This document shows, in pieces, positions 1 to 6,639 of a stretch of 28,589 nucleotides of DNA. Origin of the DNA: a virus. Made by a program: the position numbers and the translations under genes. The notes beneath the pieces were generated by a model. The model worked only from the letters and a program-made list of their open reading frames with translations. It did not search any database and was not told the origin of the DNA. Location of the stretch: positions 1 to 28,589 of IMG/VR virus record IMGVR_UViG_3300042868_005481. One strand, written 5' to 3'. How positions within the stretch are numbered: the first letter of the stretch is position 1; every line of letters starts with the position of its first letter.

Positions 1-131
1 AACCATAGCGGTAAATCATTATAATAGCAATTATAAGAAAGTTTTAAATCATCTTTTTTATTATCGCAACTCGTCGCACATATAATCGTAGCGATTAAAA
101 ATAGTACGTAAATTAGTTTTTTAGTTTTCAT
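1..131 (-). CDS. Partial lipoprotein (C-terminus beyond window)
   Basis: The frame starts ATG AAA ACT AAA AAA and reads to the left window edge without a stop. The first 20 or so residues form a lipoprotein signal: basic MKTKK, a hydrophobic stretch (LIYVLFLIATII), then a CATSC lipobox-like end with the lipidated Cys followed by Asp-Asn-Lys-Lys. Such Cys-Asp starts are common for Bacteroidota lipoproteins. The start overlaps the end of the upstream 80-aa gene by 11 bases; an ATG six bases further upstream (137) would add two residues. It is the last visible gene of the accessory operon beyond the endolysin, so it could be an outer-membrane spanin-like lysis protein or a host-altering surface protein. 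Neither can be decided from 43 residues. Confidence 0.6.
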   Translation of the reverse strand, partial: MKTKKLIYVLFLIATIICATSCDNKKDDLKLSYNCYYNDLPLW

Positions 132-363
132 AAACATTCTCTTTAAAATATTGTTGTTTTTCTTCAATAGTCATTTCGTTTGGAAAATCATATTTTGATA
201 CATTGTACCATTTCACAAACTTAACACTAAAATCGTCTGTTATTTGTTCGCATTTTTCGGCTAATTCTAAATGATTATATTCAAAATGCATTCTATTTTC
301 AGATTCTCTTATTTCAATATTTGTAATAATTGAATCGTTTAACTTCTCTCTTAACTTATTCAT
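121..363 (-). CDS. Small hypothetical protein (80 aa)
   Basis: An intact 80-aa frame in the accessory cluster downstream of the endolysin. It is hydrophilic, Glu/Lys/Asn-rich and aromatic-rich near the end (VKFVKWYNVSKYDFPNE, then a short EEKQQYFKEN helix), with no signal peptide or membrane segment. It is not a family I recognise. The ATG overlaps the stop of a tiny upstream ORF (356-418) and its stop overlaps the start of the lipoprotein gene, the tight coupling seen across this phage. Coding is supported by packing and composition rather than homology. Confidence 0.6.
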   Translation of the reverse strand: MNKLREKLNDSIITNIEIRESENRMHFEYNHLELAEKCEQITDDFSVKFVKWYNVSKYDFPNEMTIEEKQQYFKENVYEN

Positions 364-418
364 TTTTTACTTTTTTTATTAGTTGTTCTAACTCATCTTT
401 TACTTTTCCGTTTAACAT
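356..418 (-). CDS. Tiny ORF (20 aa) filling the gap between two accessory genes
   Basis: ATG lies three bases after the TAG of the 124-aa gene. The frame encodes MLNGKVKDELEQLIKKVKNE and its stop overlaps the next gene's ATG in the arrangement ATGAATAA. It predicts one basic amphipathic helix. The end (LEQLIKKVKNE) resembles the end of the 37-aa ORF at 782-895 (AQELIKKIEDESK), which also overlaps the start of the gene after it. It may be a real micropeptide or a translational-coupling leader; the exact fit into the gap is the only strong evidence. Confidence 0.35.
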   Translation of the reverse strand: MLNGKVKDELEQLIKKVKNE

Positions 419-420
419 AT

Positions 421-795
421 CTATAAATTTATTTCTAATTCTTTTCCACAAAGACAAAAATATAGGTTTTGTAGTTGGTGTAGGTGTTTTAAGTTTGAAA
501 AATCAGAATAGTTTTTATTACCAATACTCCATCCTTTTTCCCCAATATAGTACACTAATTTTAAATTACCTTTTAAATCGATGCAATATGTCCATTCCAT
601 TTGCTTAACAAACCCACACTTCAATAGAATTTCTTCGGTTAGTTCGATTGGTTTAAATGAATTTAATGGAATTTCTCCAGTTATACTATTAAATATATCT
701 TCATTTTTGCTACATATTGATTCTACTAATATATATTTATCATTATATAAATTTGCATTTACATAATTCCCTATTCTCAATTCACTTGCTTTCAT
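421..795 (-). CDS. Conserved Bacteroidota phage protein of unknown function (124 aa)
   Basis: The N-terminus (KASELRIGNYVNA) and C-terminus (LKHLHQLQNLYFCLCGKELEI), with a central 'PIELTEEILLKCGF' segment, match a small-protein pattern I know as recurrent in Bacteroidota phages and prophages (R-I-G-N-x-V start, PIPLTEEWLLKFGF-like middle, VHQLQNLYFALTGEEL-like end). No biochemical role is known to me. It is soluble with no signal peptide. The ATG sits inside the end of the 37-aa ORF upstream (14-base overlap), so the two are probably translationally coupled. It belongs to the separately promoted accessory operon after the lysis genes. Confidence 0.75.
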   Translation of the reverse strand: MKASELRIGNYVNANLYNDKYILVESICSKNEDIFNSITGEIPLNSFKPIELTEEILLKCGFVKQMEWTYCIDLKGNLKLVYYIGEKGWSIGNKNYSDFSNLKHLHQLQNLYFCLCGKELEINL

Positions 796-895
796 CTTCT
801 ATTTTTTTTATCAGTTCTTGTGCTTTCGGCTTTAAAAATCGGTGTTCTACTTTATGCAGAAACTCGATTAACTCTTTTTTTAATTCGGGTGTCAT
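782..895 (-). CDS. Small helical protein (37 aa), first gene of accessory operon
   Basis: The ATG at 895 opens a 37-residue frame, MTPELKKELIEFLHKVEHRF then LKPKAQELIKKIEDESK, ending in TGA inside the next gene. It is highly charged and probably all helical. It starts 17 bases after a good Bacteroidota promoter box (913-920) and is the first ORF after the endolysin terminator, which supports it being expressed. No family is recognised. Its length excludes it from most gene callers, but promoter position and overlap coupling make it credible. Confidence 0.5.
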   Translation of the reverse strand: MTPELKKELIEFLHKVEHRFLKPKAQELIKKIEDESK

Positions 896-912
896 AGGTT
901 AGTTATTTTTAA

Positions 913-945
913 CAAAATTAACGATAAAAATAACACCTACAACAA
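913..945 (-). promoter_or_regulatory. Bacteroidota-type promoter for the accessory operon
   Basis: Read on the minus strand, TAATTTTG (913-920) matches the Bacteroidota -7 consensus TAnnTTTG. TTG triplets lie 19 bases (940-942) and 22 bases (943-945) upstream, at the expected -33 distance. It lies between the terminator at 990-1017 and the ATG at 895, so these genes have their own transcription unit. The match is by eye; the start site is inferred. Confidence 0.6.
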
Positions 946-989
946 TGGATTGAAATTTAGAATTAATCTAAATAGTAATAATTAAGCAC

Positions 990-1017
990 AAAAAAAGCGA
1001 TATATTTCTATACCGCT
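990..1017 (-). terminator. Intrinsic terminator after the endolysin gene
   Basis: On the minus strand a 9-bp stem (AGCGGTATA with TATATCGCT, one G-T pair) closes a GAAA tetraloop and is followed by seven T residues. It lies 45 bases after the endolysin stop and would end the late transcript. The stem, stable loop and T run make this one of the clearest terminators in the window. Confidence 0.85.
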
Positions 1018-1061
1018 CTTCATCTATTAACCAACAAAATCTATTATGAAATGTAAAGATA

Positions 1062-1559
1062 TTAAATAATCGGATAATTTACACTATTATTTTTAATTAA
1101 TTTTCCGCTATCTAATAACGCCTTTAATTCTTGCCATTTAAAACTTGTTCCGTTTGCTTTTTTATATTGAAAATGTGGAGCATCTTTAAACTTCCAACGA
1201 CCGCCCCACTCAAAACCTAATTTTTCCAATTCCTTAACTACAAAATTAAAATGCGTTCCATTCCAAACCGCCTTTTCAAATGTTTCGTTTTTATCCTCGT
1301 CTAATAAAATAACAATATCAAAAGCAAGTCCGTAATTATGAATTGATTGACCGCCTTTAGCATTGGTAACAATAGAACCGCCACGTGTACGCCCTTGACT
1401 ATATAAGTAGTTTTGTTCCTCAATAGTTCTTAAAGTATGCGTAAAACGTAATCGTACGCCTTTAGGGAGTTGATTATTGATATTAATATAAATCTGTCTT
1501 AATGAATCCCTTTTGTCTGGGTGCATTAGTTTTATTCTGTCAATTGTTACGTTATCCAT
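1062..1559 (-). CDS. Endolysin, M15-family L-Ala-D-Glu type peptidase
   Basis: This 165-aa protein has the zinc-peptidase pattern of M15 (VanY / phage L-alanyl-D-glutamate peptidase) enzymes. S72-I-H74-N-Y-G-L-A-F-D81 gives the SxHxxGxAxD metal site, W119-type residues follow, and DAPH129F supplies the third metal ligand. The early RFTHTLRTIEEQNYLYSQGR segment is the usual substrate-side helix of the family. It cleaves the stem peptide of peptidoglycan to release progeny. There is no signal peptide, so access to the wall needs a holin; two small membrane-protein genes lie immediately upstream. Its length is typical of the family. It starts one base after the stop of the upstream gene and a terminator follows. 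Confidence 0.92.
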   Translation of the reverse strand: MDNVTIDRIKLMHPDKRDSLRQIYININNQLPKGVRLRFTHTLRTIEEQNYLYSQGRTRGGSIVTNAKGGQSIHNYGLAFDIVILLDEDKNETFEKAVWNGTHFNFVVKELEKLGFEWGGRWKFKDAPHFQYKKANGTSFKWQELKALLDSGKLIKNNSVNYPII

Positions 1560-1560
1560 A

Positions 1561-1863
1561 TTACTTCAAATTAAATAGTTTTGCAAATATACCTAAAAGA
1601 ATAACAACAACCGCACCCACAACGAACTTAAACTGCCTAACATAAACGTTAATTTCGCCTTTAAAATCTTCCAAATCCTCAACACGTGTATCAATATCTT
1701 TCAAAGAACTTACAACGCCCTTATGTCCGTTAAAATCGTTTCCGATAATAGCTGTTTTAATATCGTTTAATGTTTTGGTGTTTTCCTCGTTTACTTTCCT
1801 TTGTAAATCTTGATGGTGGCGTATGCGTTCTATTTCTGCGGTTACCTTTGCTAATTCTTGCAT
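1561..1863 (-). CDS. Membrane-anchored coiled-coil protein, holin-like (XhlA-type layout)
   Basis: This 100-aa protein has a long hydrophilic helical N-terminus (residues 1-75, heptad-like, e.g. IDTRVEDLEDF) and one C-terminal membrane segment (about 79-97, FVVGAVVVILLGIFAKLF) ending in a basic LK tail. This layout resembles XhlA-like phage lysis accessory proteins, and the gene is directly upstream of the endolysin. The cytoplasmic coiled coil could help the holin or anchor the endolysin. It starts four bases after the stop of another small membrane protein. The lysis role is inferred from position and topology. Confidence 0.65.
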   Translation of the reverse strand: MQELAKVTAEIERIRHHQDLQRKVNEENTKTLNDIKTAIIGNDFNGHKGVVSSLKDIDTRVEDLEDFKGEINVYVRQFKFVVGAVVVILLGIFAKLFNLK

Positions 1864-1867
1864 TGTA

Positions 1868-2032
1868 TTATTTGTTTAAATATGTTTCAACTCCAATGTA
1901 TAACATCGATATTGACATCCATTGTACGTTCGTTATCAGTCCAAATATTAAGAAAAAAGAGGATATAATAAAAACTAATAATTTTCTACTAATCCACTTA
2001 CTTACTAATTTGTCAAATTGTTCTTTGCTCAT
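1868..2032 (-). CDS. Small membrane protein, holin candidate (54 aa)
   Basis: The ATG at 2032 opens a 54-residue frame. A short charged N-terminus (MSKEQFDKLVSKWISRK) is followed by two closely spaced hydrophobic segments, about residues 18-35 (LLVFIISSFFLIFGLIT) and 38-49, and a polar end YLNK. Very short phage proteins with paired membrane segments beside an endolysin are usually holins. It overlaps the previous gene's stop by 20 bases and ends four bases before the next start. I favour this one as the holin and the 100-aa neighbour as its partner. Confidence 0.65.
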   Translation of the reverse strand: MSKEQFDKLVSKWISRKLLVFIISSFFLIFGLITNVQWMSISMLYIGVETYLNK

Positions 2033-2387
2033 TGTTTAAATCTATCGTAATTATTAATTGTTTTAATTTGTTAAATTTTTCTCGAATCGCTTTGCGTTCT
2101 TCTACTATTTCAATCGGCACGTCAATATTTAACTCTCGCTCACGAATGTACGCCCAATCTGTCTTAGAAAGTTCCTCAAATTGCATTTGATTTAATTGAA
2201 GTAATTGATTTTCTTTTTCTTTTAATAATTCTTCTTTTGTTCTTCCGTCTATCCATTGCGTACCATCAAACTTCGCGAACTCTATTGGAACTGAAATTTC
2301 TATTTCAGTTGAGTTTTTTGGTTGTACTTCAGAAATTACACTTTCTGTATAATATCCATTATCAGTATTATATTTATTCCATTTCAT
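2013..2387 (-). CDS. Tail-fibre assembly-like protein (124 aa)
   Basis: The C-terminal half contains L-S-K-T-D-W-A-Y-I-R-E-R-E-L-N-I-D-V-P, then EERKAIREKFNKLK. This is the 'TDW..IR.....VP.E....R..LR' signature seen at the end of many phage tail-fibre assembly or fibre-tail proteins. The first 45 residues (DGTQWIDGRTKEEL) look like a short beta-rich fibre-proximal segment, and residues 50-75 form a Glu/Gln-rich helix. It follows the fibre gene by two bases, the usual position for a fibre chaperone or the last fibre-associated protein. It has no signal peptide. The exact family is uncertain. Confidence 0.6.
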   Translation of the reverse strand: MKWNKYNTDNGYYTESVISEVQPKNSTEIEISVPIEFAKFDGTQWIDGRTKEELLKEKENQLLQLNQMQFEELSKTDWAYIRERELNIDVPIEIVEERKAIREKFNKLKQLIITIDLNNEQRTI

Positions 2388-2389
2388 AG

Positions 2390-4381
2390 TTAACTAGTTT
2401 TTTGAATTGTTACATAACTTCCTGAATTAGTTATAGCTGCTATTGCAACACCTAATGAAAAGCCAGGATAAAATTTCCCAGCACTTGTAACTTCAAAAAC
2501 ACCATCTAATTTAAAAACACCAGTTGTAGTAGATGAAGTATCACTAATATTTGTATTAGAAGTAAAGCTTTCCATTATCGTGTCAATTGGTGATACAGTA
2601 TTAGCGGTAAAATTCTTTTTTCTACCTAAAATATGAATAGTAATATTAGAAAATGTACTTATTCCGTCACCTAATCCTGTCATAAAACCAAAAACTCCAG
2701 TACCTAGATTTGATAGTTTTATTAATCCTTTGATATCATACGTCCCAACTTCAACATTAAATGAACCATCACCATTTGCTCCCAGATTTCCAAACAATTT
2801 TTGCGAACTTGTTGTAGCAGTTAATGTAATATTTGAAGTAGCTCTTAATGTTTGCGGTTTATCAATTTTTAAATTCAAAGCATCGAAAACCGCATTTTGA
2901 CTTGGTGCAATTGTAGTAACTCCGTTTGTAATTGAATCCTCTATAATAGTCTTATTTTTCCATAAATCCGTAGAAGTTTCGTAAATTAAACCTTGATTAT
3001 TTAAAGGCGTAGAAATTGCAACATTATGAAGTTCGTCTAACTCCCAACCATTCATTACTTTTACATAAATTTTCCCATTGTTAGCGTGTGCATATTCTAC
3101 ATATCCTACAATAACAATATGTGCTGGTGCAACTGGTTTCACGTTTGTAATTCGACCAGCAATTGTTGGACTTAAATATAAAACATCACCATCGACCCAA
3201 GTTTCACCTTGCAAACTACCCGTTGTATTTATATTTTCAAGTTGTCCAATAGTCATAATAAAGCCTTCTTGGTTTGTTGCAATTGTTTCTGTAACAATTC
3301 CTAAAGTATCGGCTGAATTATTATCGTTATTTGCTTGTGCTAAATTAACCGCTAATCTTTGACCTTGCGCTCCGCTTATTCTAACAACTTGATATGATGC
3401 TTTTGTTAGTGTAGTATTTGGTGTTACTTTGTTGACTACTCGTGCTACTAAATCAACTCCATTTTTTAAAATAACGTTACCGCCTTTTAAAGTAGTTTCT
3501 GAACTTCCTATTGTATCATTCCATCTTGTTACAGCAACTCCAGCAGTTCCAGTTGGTGTAGTATCTAATTCTATTTGACCAGCTTTTAATCCGTTTTCAC
3601 CTAAATTAACGTTTTGTGTTGCTCCTGTGTAAGGTACAAAATCACCAACACTTGGAATGTCGCTTTCATAAGCAATTATTTCAGTATCATCACCAACGTC
3701 TTTTAAGATTGCTCTTCCAGTTCCCATAGTTCCTGTTGGAGTCTCAGCTTCAAACAAAATTGCTTTATTTCCGGCATCTGCAAGAATAGCGAAACCATCA
3801 CTACGATATTCAATAGCTCTTGAATTATCTTCATTTTTAACAAGCATAGGAATTGAAGTTTCAGCTCCTTCATCAGTAACCTCTTGAAGTGTTCCTACAC
3901 CGCCACCGCCTCCAGTTGATGAAATTATAGGGTTTAAAGGGTCGGTATTATCAATTGTAATATTATCACCAGCTACTAAAATATTTTGTTTTAAAGCTAA
4001 TAAATTATCAATAGCCGTTTTAGTATAGCCTATAACCCAACTTAAAGCACTTCTTACATAAGCATTAGAGTTGTTTGGTGCATCAGGTATTCCACCGCCA
4101 CCACTTGAAACAACACCATAACCCAATTCATTTAAACGAACCCTTAATTCCTCAGCAGTTGCAAAAGTTTCTTCTACACTTGCATCGGTTTCGTCAATAA
4201 CGATAATATCAGTTACTAATACTTTATTAGCTGGTACGTTTGAGCCGTTTGCCTGAACTAATACAAAAGTATTCGCAACCTCTTCTAAATTGAATGTTAT
4301 TTTTGAAACGTATAATTTCTTAGCATCATTATTGTAATAGTGCCAAAAATTATTTGCTCCTTTTTTGATTATCTTAAACAT
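2390..4381 (-). CDS. Tail fibre / receptor-binding protein (663 aa)
   Basis: A long, low-charge, beta-rich protein. The N-terminal region (about 1-95) probably joins the tail. Two poly-Gly hinges (SSGGGGIP near residue 95 and SSTGGGGGVG near 160) separate modules. The middle carries fibre-type repeats such as FVPYTGATQNVNLGENGLKAG, and the region around 380-450 (QGETWVDGDVLYLSPTIAGR) resembles fibre-shaft or host-contact domains of Bacteroidota phages. The last 150 residues look like a trimeric beta-sandwich head: alternating short strands, Gly-Thr rich, ending in a clean strand. Its role would be host recognition at the tail tip; the receptor is unknown. It is the largest of three fibre or adhesin genes here and is followed by a fibre-assembly-like gene. 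Confidence 0.8.
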   Translation of the reverse strand: MFKIIKKGANNFWHYYNNDAKKLYVSKITFNLEEVANTFVLVQANGSNVPANKVLVTDIIVIDETDASVEETFATAEELRVRLNELGYGVVSSGGGGIPDAPNNSNAYVRSALSWVIGYTKTAIDNLLALKQNILVAGDNITIDNTDPLNPIISSTGGGGGVGTLQEVTDEGAETSIPMLVKNEDNSRAIEYRSDGFAILADAGNKAILFEAETPTGTMGTGRAILKDVGDDTEIIAYESDIPSVGDFVPYTGATQNVNLGENGLKAGQIELDTTPTGTAGVAVTRWNDTIGSSETTLKGGNVILKNGVDLVARVVNKVTPNTTLTKASYQVVRISGAQGQRLAVNLAQANNDNNSADTLGIVTETIATNQEGFIMTIGQLENINTTGSLQGETWVDGDVLYLSPTIAGRITNVKPVAPAHIVIVGYVEYAHANNGKIYVKVMNGWELDELHNVAISTPLNNQGLIYETSTDLWKNKTIIEDSITNGVTTIAPSQNAVFDALNLKIDKPQTLRATSNITLTATTSSQKLFGNLGANGDGSFNVEVGTYDIKGLIKLSNLGTGVFGFMTGLGDGISTFSNITIHILGRKKNFTANTVSPIDTIMESFTSNTNISDTSSTTTGVFKLDGVFEVTSAGKFYPGFSLGVAIAAITNSGSYVTIQKTS

Positions 4382-4383
4382 AA

Positions 4384-5100
4384 TTACATTATTGTATTAC
4401 TTAATTTTTTCCATTCTGTACCATCATAAAAGCAAATAGTATGCAATGTAGTATTATAATATTGCTCGCCCTCAAATGGTGTAGTAATTGCGTTTATTTC
4501 AGCAGTTGTTTTGTTTACAATTAAACCGATATTTGGATTATGTGGCTCACTATAAAAAGGTGTAACACCTTGCAAACCTCTATCGTCTAATTTAATATCA
4601 AAACCACCGAAATATATTCTACTTCCTAAAGTATCGCTTTGAGTTTTAATAGCACAAGTAAAGTCATCTCCTTGAGTTAATTCTACTACTTGACTAAAAG
4701 TATTCCATTGACCGAAAACAAATTGACTATTATCTGTTGTATAATTAAATTCTTCTAAAGCTAAATTAGCAAAAACTGCCCACTTGCCGTAAATGGTTGC
4801 ACTGCTATATGTACTTGGTACGAAAATACGCATTGATAAAATATAAGTACCCGTTGTAGGCACAACAAATTCTAACGCATCACCTAAATTAAAGGTACAA
4901 ACTCCCATATCTGTAAATATTGCTCTAATTACATTTAATCTGTTGTATAAAGGTACGCTTACATTCGTAATATCAACTACGGCATTATCTGCTCCATCGG
5001 TAGTATTTATTGTTACTGATTCATTTAAAGTCGATTTATAAGGGAATAAATTCTCAGCATACTTTGACTTTTCATTTGGTATTATTACTGCATTTGGCAT
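4384..5100 (-). CDS. Tail tip / adhesin protein with beta-sandwich domain (238 aa)
   Basis: The protein has an N-terminal tail-linked segment (NAVIIPNEKSKYAENLFPYKS) and a central jelly-roll-like domain (about 70-180; TGTYILSMRIFVPSTY, QGDDFTCAIKTQSD, RIYFGGFDIKL), similar to C1q/TNF-like or carbohydrate-binding folds. It ends in a motif common at tail-fibre module junctions, EGEQYYNTTLHTICFYDGTEW. The gene lies between tail-tip and fibre genes with 2-base gaps on both sides. Its role is probably host-surface contact or linking the fibre to the tail. The fold is inferred from strand spacing only. Confidence 0.62.
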   Translation of the reverse strand: MPNAVIIPNEKSKYAENLFPYKSTLNESVTINTTDGADNAVVDITNVSVPLYNRLNVIRAIFTDMGVCTFNLGDALEFVVPTTGTYILSMRIFVPSTYSSATIYGKWAVFANLALEEFNYTTDNSQFVFGQWNTFSQVVELTQGDDFTCAIKTQSDTLGSRIYFGGFDIKLDDRGLQGVTPFYSEPHNPNIGLIVNKTTAEINAITTPFEGEQYYNTTLHTICFYDGTEWKKLSNTIM

Positions 5101-5102
5101 AA

Positions 5103-5507
5103 TTAATCGTTTATTTGATATGATTCGTTAATAAATATTGTTTCGTTTGCTCCTAAAACTCCAAATAAATTAATATCTGTATCGCTTATCTGTAAAGTAA
5201 TGCCATTGTTTAATTGGCTACGTGTTTGAGTACCCGTTTTAGCATAGTAAATAGAGTTTGGAATTTCTATTAATCCATCACCAATAAGACTTGAAGTATT
5301 GTTAGTTATTGAACCGCTAACCCTTGCCTCGTTACCGCATTTTTTATAATCTAAATTACAAATTATATCGCCCGTTGAAATAGTTTGATTTAATTTAGTT
5401 GGAAATAATGCGTTTATTATTTCTAAATAAGCGTTTCTAACTTTTGCAACACTTACTACTGCTGTAATAAATCCGTTTATCGTTGAAATTAATGTTGTTT
5501 TATTCAT
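5103..5507 (-). CDS. Tail-tip associated protein of unknown function (134 aa)
   Basis: A helical N-terminus (about 1-35, FITAVVSVAKVRNAYLEIINAL) precedes a beta-rich domain (about 45-130, GDIICNLDYKKCGNEARVSG then SSLIGDGLIEIPNS), like a small fibre or knob subunit with a helical attachment. The hydrophobic helix is probably amphipathic packing rather than a membrane segment, given the structural context. It sits between the 375-aa tail protein and the 238-aa adhesin with gaps of 2 to 4 bases. No family is recognised. Confidence 0.6.
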   Translation of the reverse strand: MNKTTLISTINGFITAVVSVAKVRNAYLEIINALFPTKLNQTISTGDIICNLDYKKCGNEARVSGSITNNTSSLIGDGLIEIPNSIYYAKTGTQTRSQLNNGITLQISDTDINLFGVLGANETIFINESYQIND

Positions 5508-5511
5508 TTTT

Positions 5512-6639
5512 TTATGTTGTTAAAAATTCTGTACTATCAAATTCTGCTCCGTCAAATTCGCCATCAGCAATAGTAAAAGTCCACTCGCCAAACCCAAAAC
5601 CATTCCAAACATCACTACCTGATTTTGCTTGTCCTTCAATTATTACCGACCATTCTCCGTTTGCATCAGGTAAAGCTTCTAATTGACCACCTACATTAAT
5701 ATCGTTAAAAATTAAAACGTTATCAGATAAATCAACAAAGTCAATTGGTAAAGCAGTTGCATTGCTATGTTTTTTTATGTAAGCATTGCCCATAAAACTT
5801 GTTATATTTTTATTAAAAAATAATCTTAAATAATTGTTTGTTTCGGTACTTGGTAAAGTAAAAATAGCACCATTTGAAAACTCTAATGTTTGTATTATTT
5901 CCAATCCCTCATACAATTGATAAACCCAATTGTAAAACTGACCTTGTGGATTAACTAAGAAATCACTATCTAAAAAGTTTGTATCTCCTTTTCGTTTGCC
6001 TTGTTTGTATTCCGATACAATTACTCTTTCACTATTTAAGTAAATCAAATCATAGTTAAACAATTCATTTAACCAACGCCCTAATGCAAAATCAACGGCA
6101 TCAATATTATATCTGTCTAAGTTGGTTGTAGTGTTTTTATAACGAACGAGTTTACCGCTTGTTTCAGTGTATTCTGAAAATTCGTTTTTATCTTCAATAT
6201 CTTGATGATAACATTTAGCAATTCTAATCGATTGAAAATATACATCACTTTTATTCTTAAAATCAAACCTACTTGATAATTCAGAATAATAATCAGTAAC
6301 GATAAAGCTATTTGAGTAATAAACATTATCGTTTATTAAATCCGTTATTTTAATATATAATTCTTTAGTATAAAAATCAGTTCCAATATTGCCAAACTCA
6401 AAATAAATATCGGTGTTTACTTCTGAATAATAAAAGTTTCCATCGATATTTTGAACTACTACACCGCAACTATCAATTAAATCTACTTGAATAGCACCAG
6501 CAAAAGAAATTCCTTTTGCATAACAAAAGAATGTTTCATTTGTTTTCTGTTGGATAAAACCCGAATAAAGCAAAGTAGCAACGTTTGGATTTGCGCTTTT
6601 CTTTGCCTTATTAAAGTCGTTTAAAAATAGTTTTATCAT
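5512..6639 (-). CDS. Tail-tip / baseplate structural protein (375 aa)
   Basis: A mixed alpha-beta and beta-rich 375-aa protein following the 859-aa tail-tip protein with an ATGA overlap. The N-terminal half is strand-rich (IQVDLIDSCGVVVQNIDGNFYYSEV) with a central aromatic-rich segment (NWVYQLYEGLEIIQTLEF). The end carries an Ig-like or carbohydrate-binding-looking stretch (EWSVIIEGQAKSGSDVWNGFGFGEW) and a short repeat-like tail (FDGAEFDSTEFLTT). Position and coupling suggest a baseplate or tail-fibre connector. I do not recognise the family. Confidence 0.62.
   Translation of the reverse strand: MIKLFLNDFNKAKKSANPNVATLLYSGFIQQKTNETFFCYAKGISFAGAIQVDLIDSCGVVVQNIDGNFYYSEVNTDIYFEFGNIGTDFYTKELYIKITDLINDNVYYSNSFIVTDYYSELSSRFDFKNKSDVYFQSIRIAKCYHQDIEDKNEFSEYTETSGKLVRYKNTTTNLDRYNIDAVDFALGRWLNELFNYDLIYLNSERVIVSEYKQGKRKGDTNFLDSDFLVNPQGQFYNWVYQLYEGLEIIQTLEFSNGAIFTLPSTETNNYLRLFFNKNITSFMGNAYIKKHSNATALPIDFVDLSDNVLIFNDINVGGQLEALPDANGEWSVIIEGQAKSGSDVWNGFGFGEWTFTIADGEFDGAEFDSTEFLTT

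Noticed and set aside
330-902. Three plus-strand frames over the accessory genes
   Set aside because: They are opposite to tightly packed minus-strand genes and have composition of antisense shadows (Ser/Phe/Ile-rich).
3078-3362. 94-aa plus-strand frame inside the tail-fibre gene
   Set aside because: It is antisense to a clearly coding frame, Cys/Pro/Ser-rich without a recognisable domain, and no plus-strand promoter or partner gene exists.
2390-5507. Diversity-generating retroelement targeting the fibre genes
   Set aside because: No reverse transcriptase gene or template/variable repeat pair is visible in the window.
6117-6326. 69-aa minus-strand frame within the 375-aa tail gene
   Set aside because: It is out of frame inside a well-supported gene, with no start context or overlap design.
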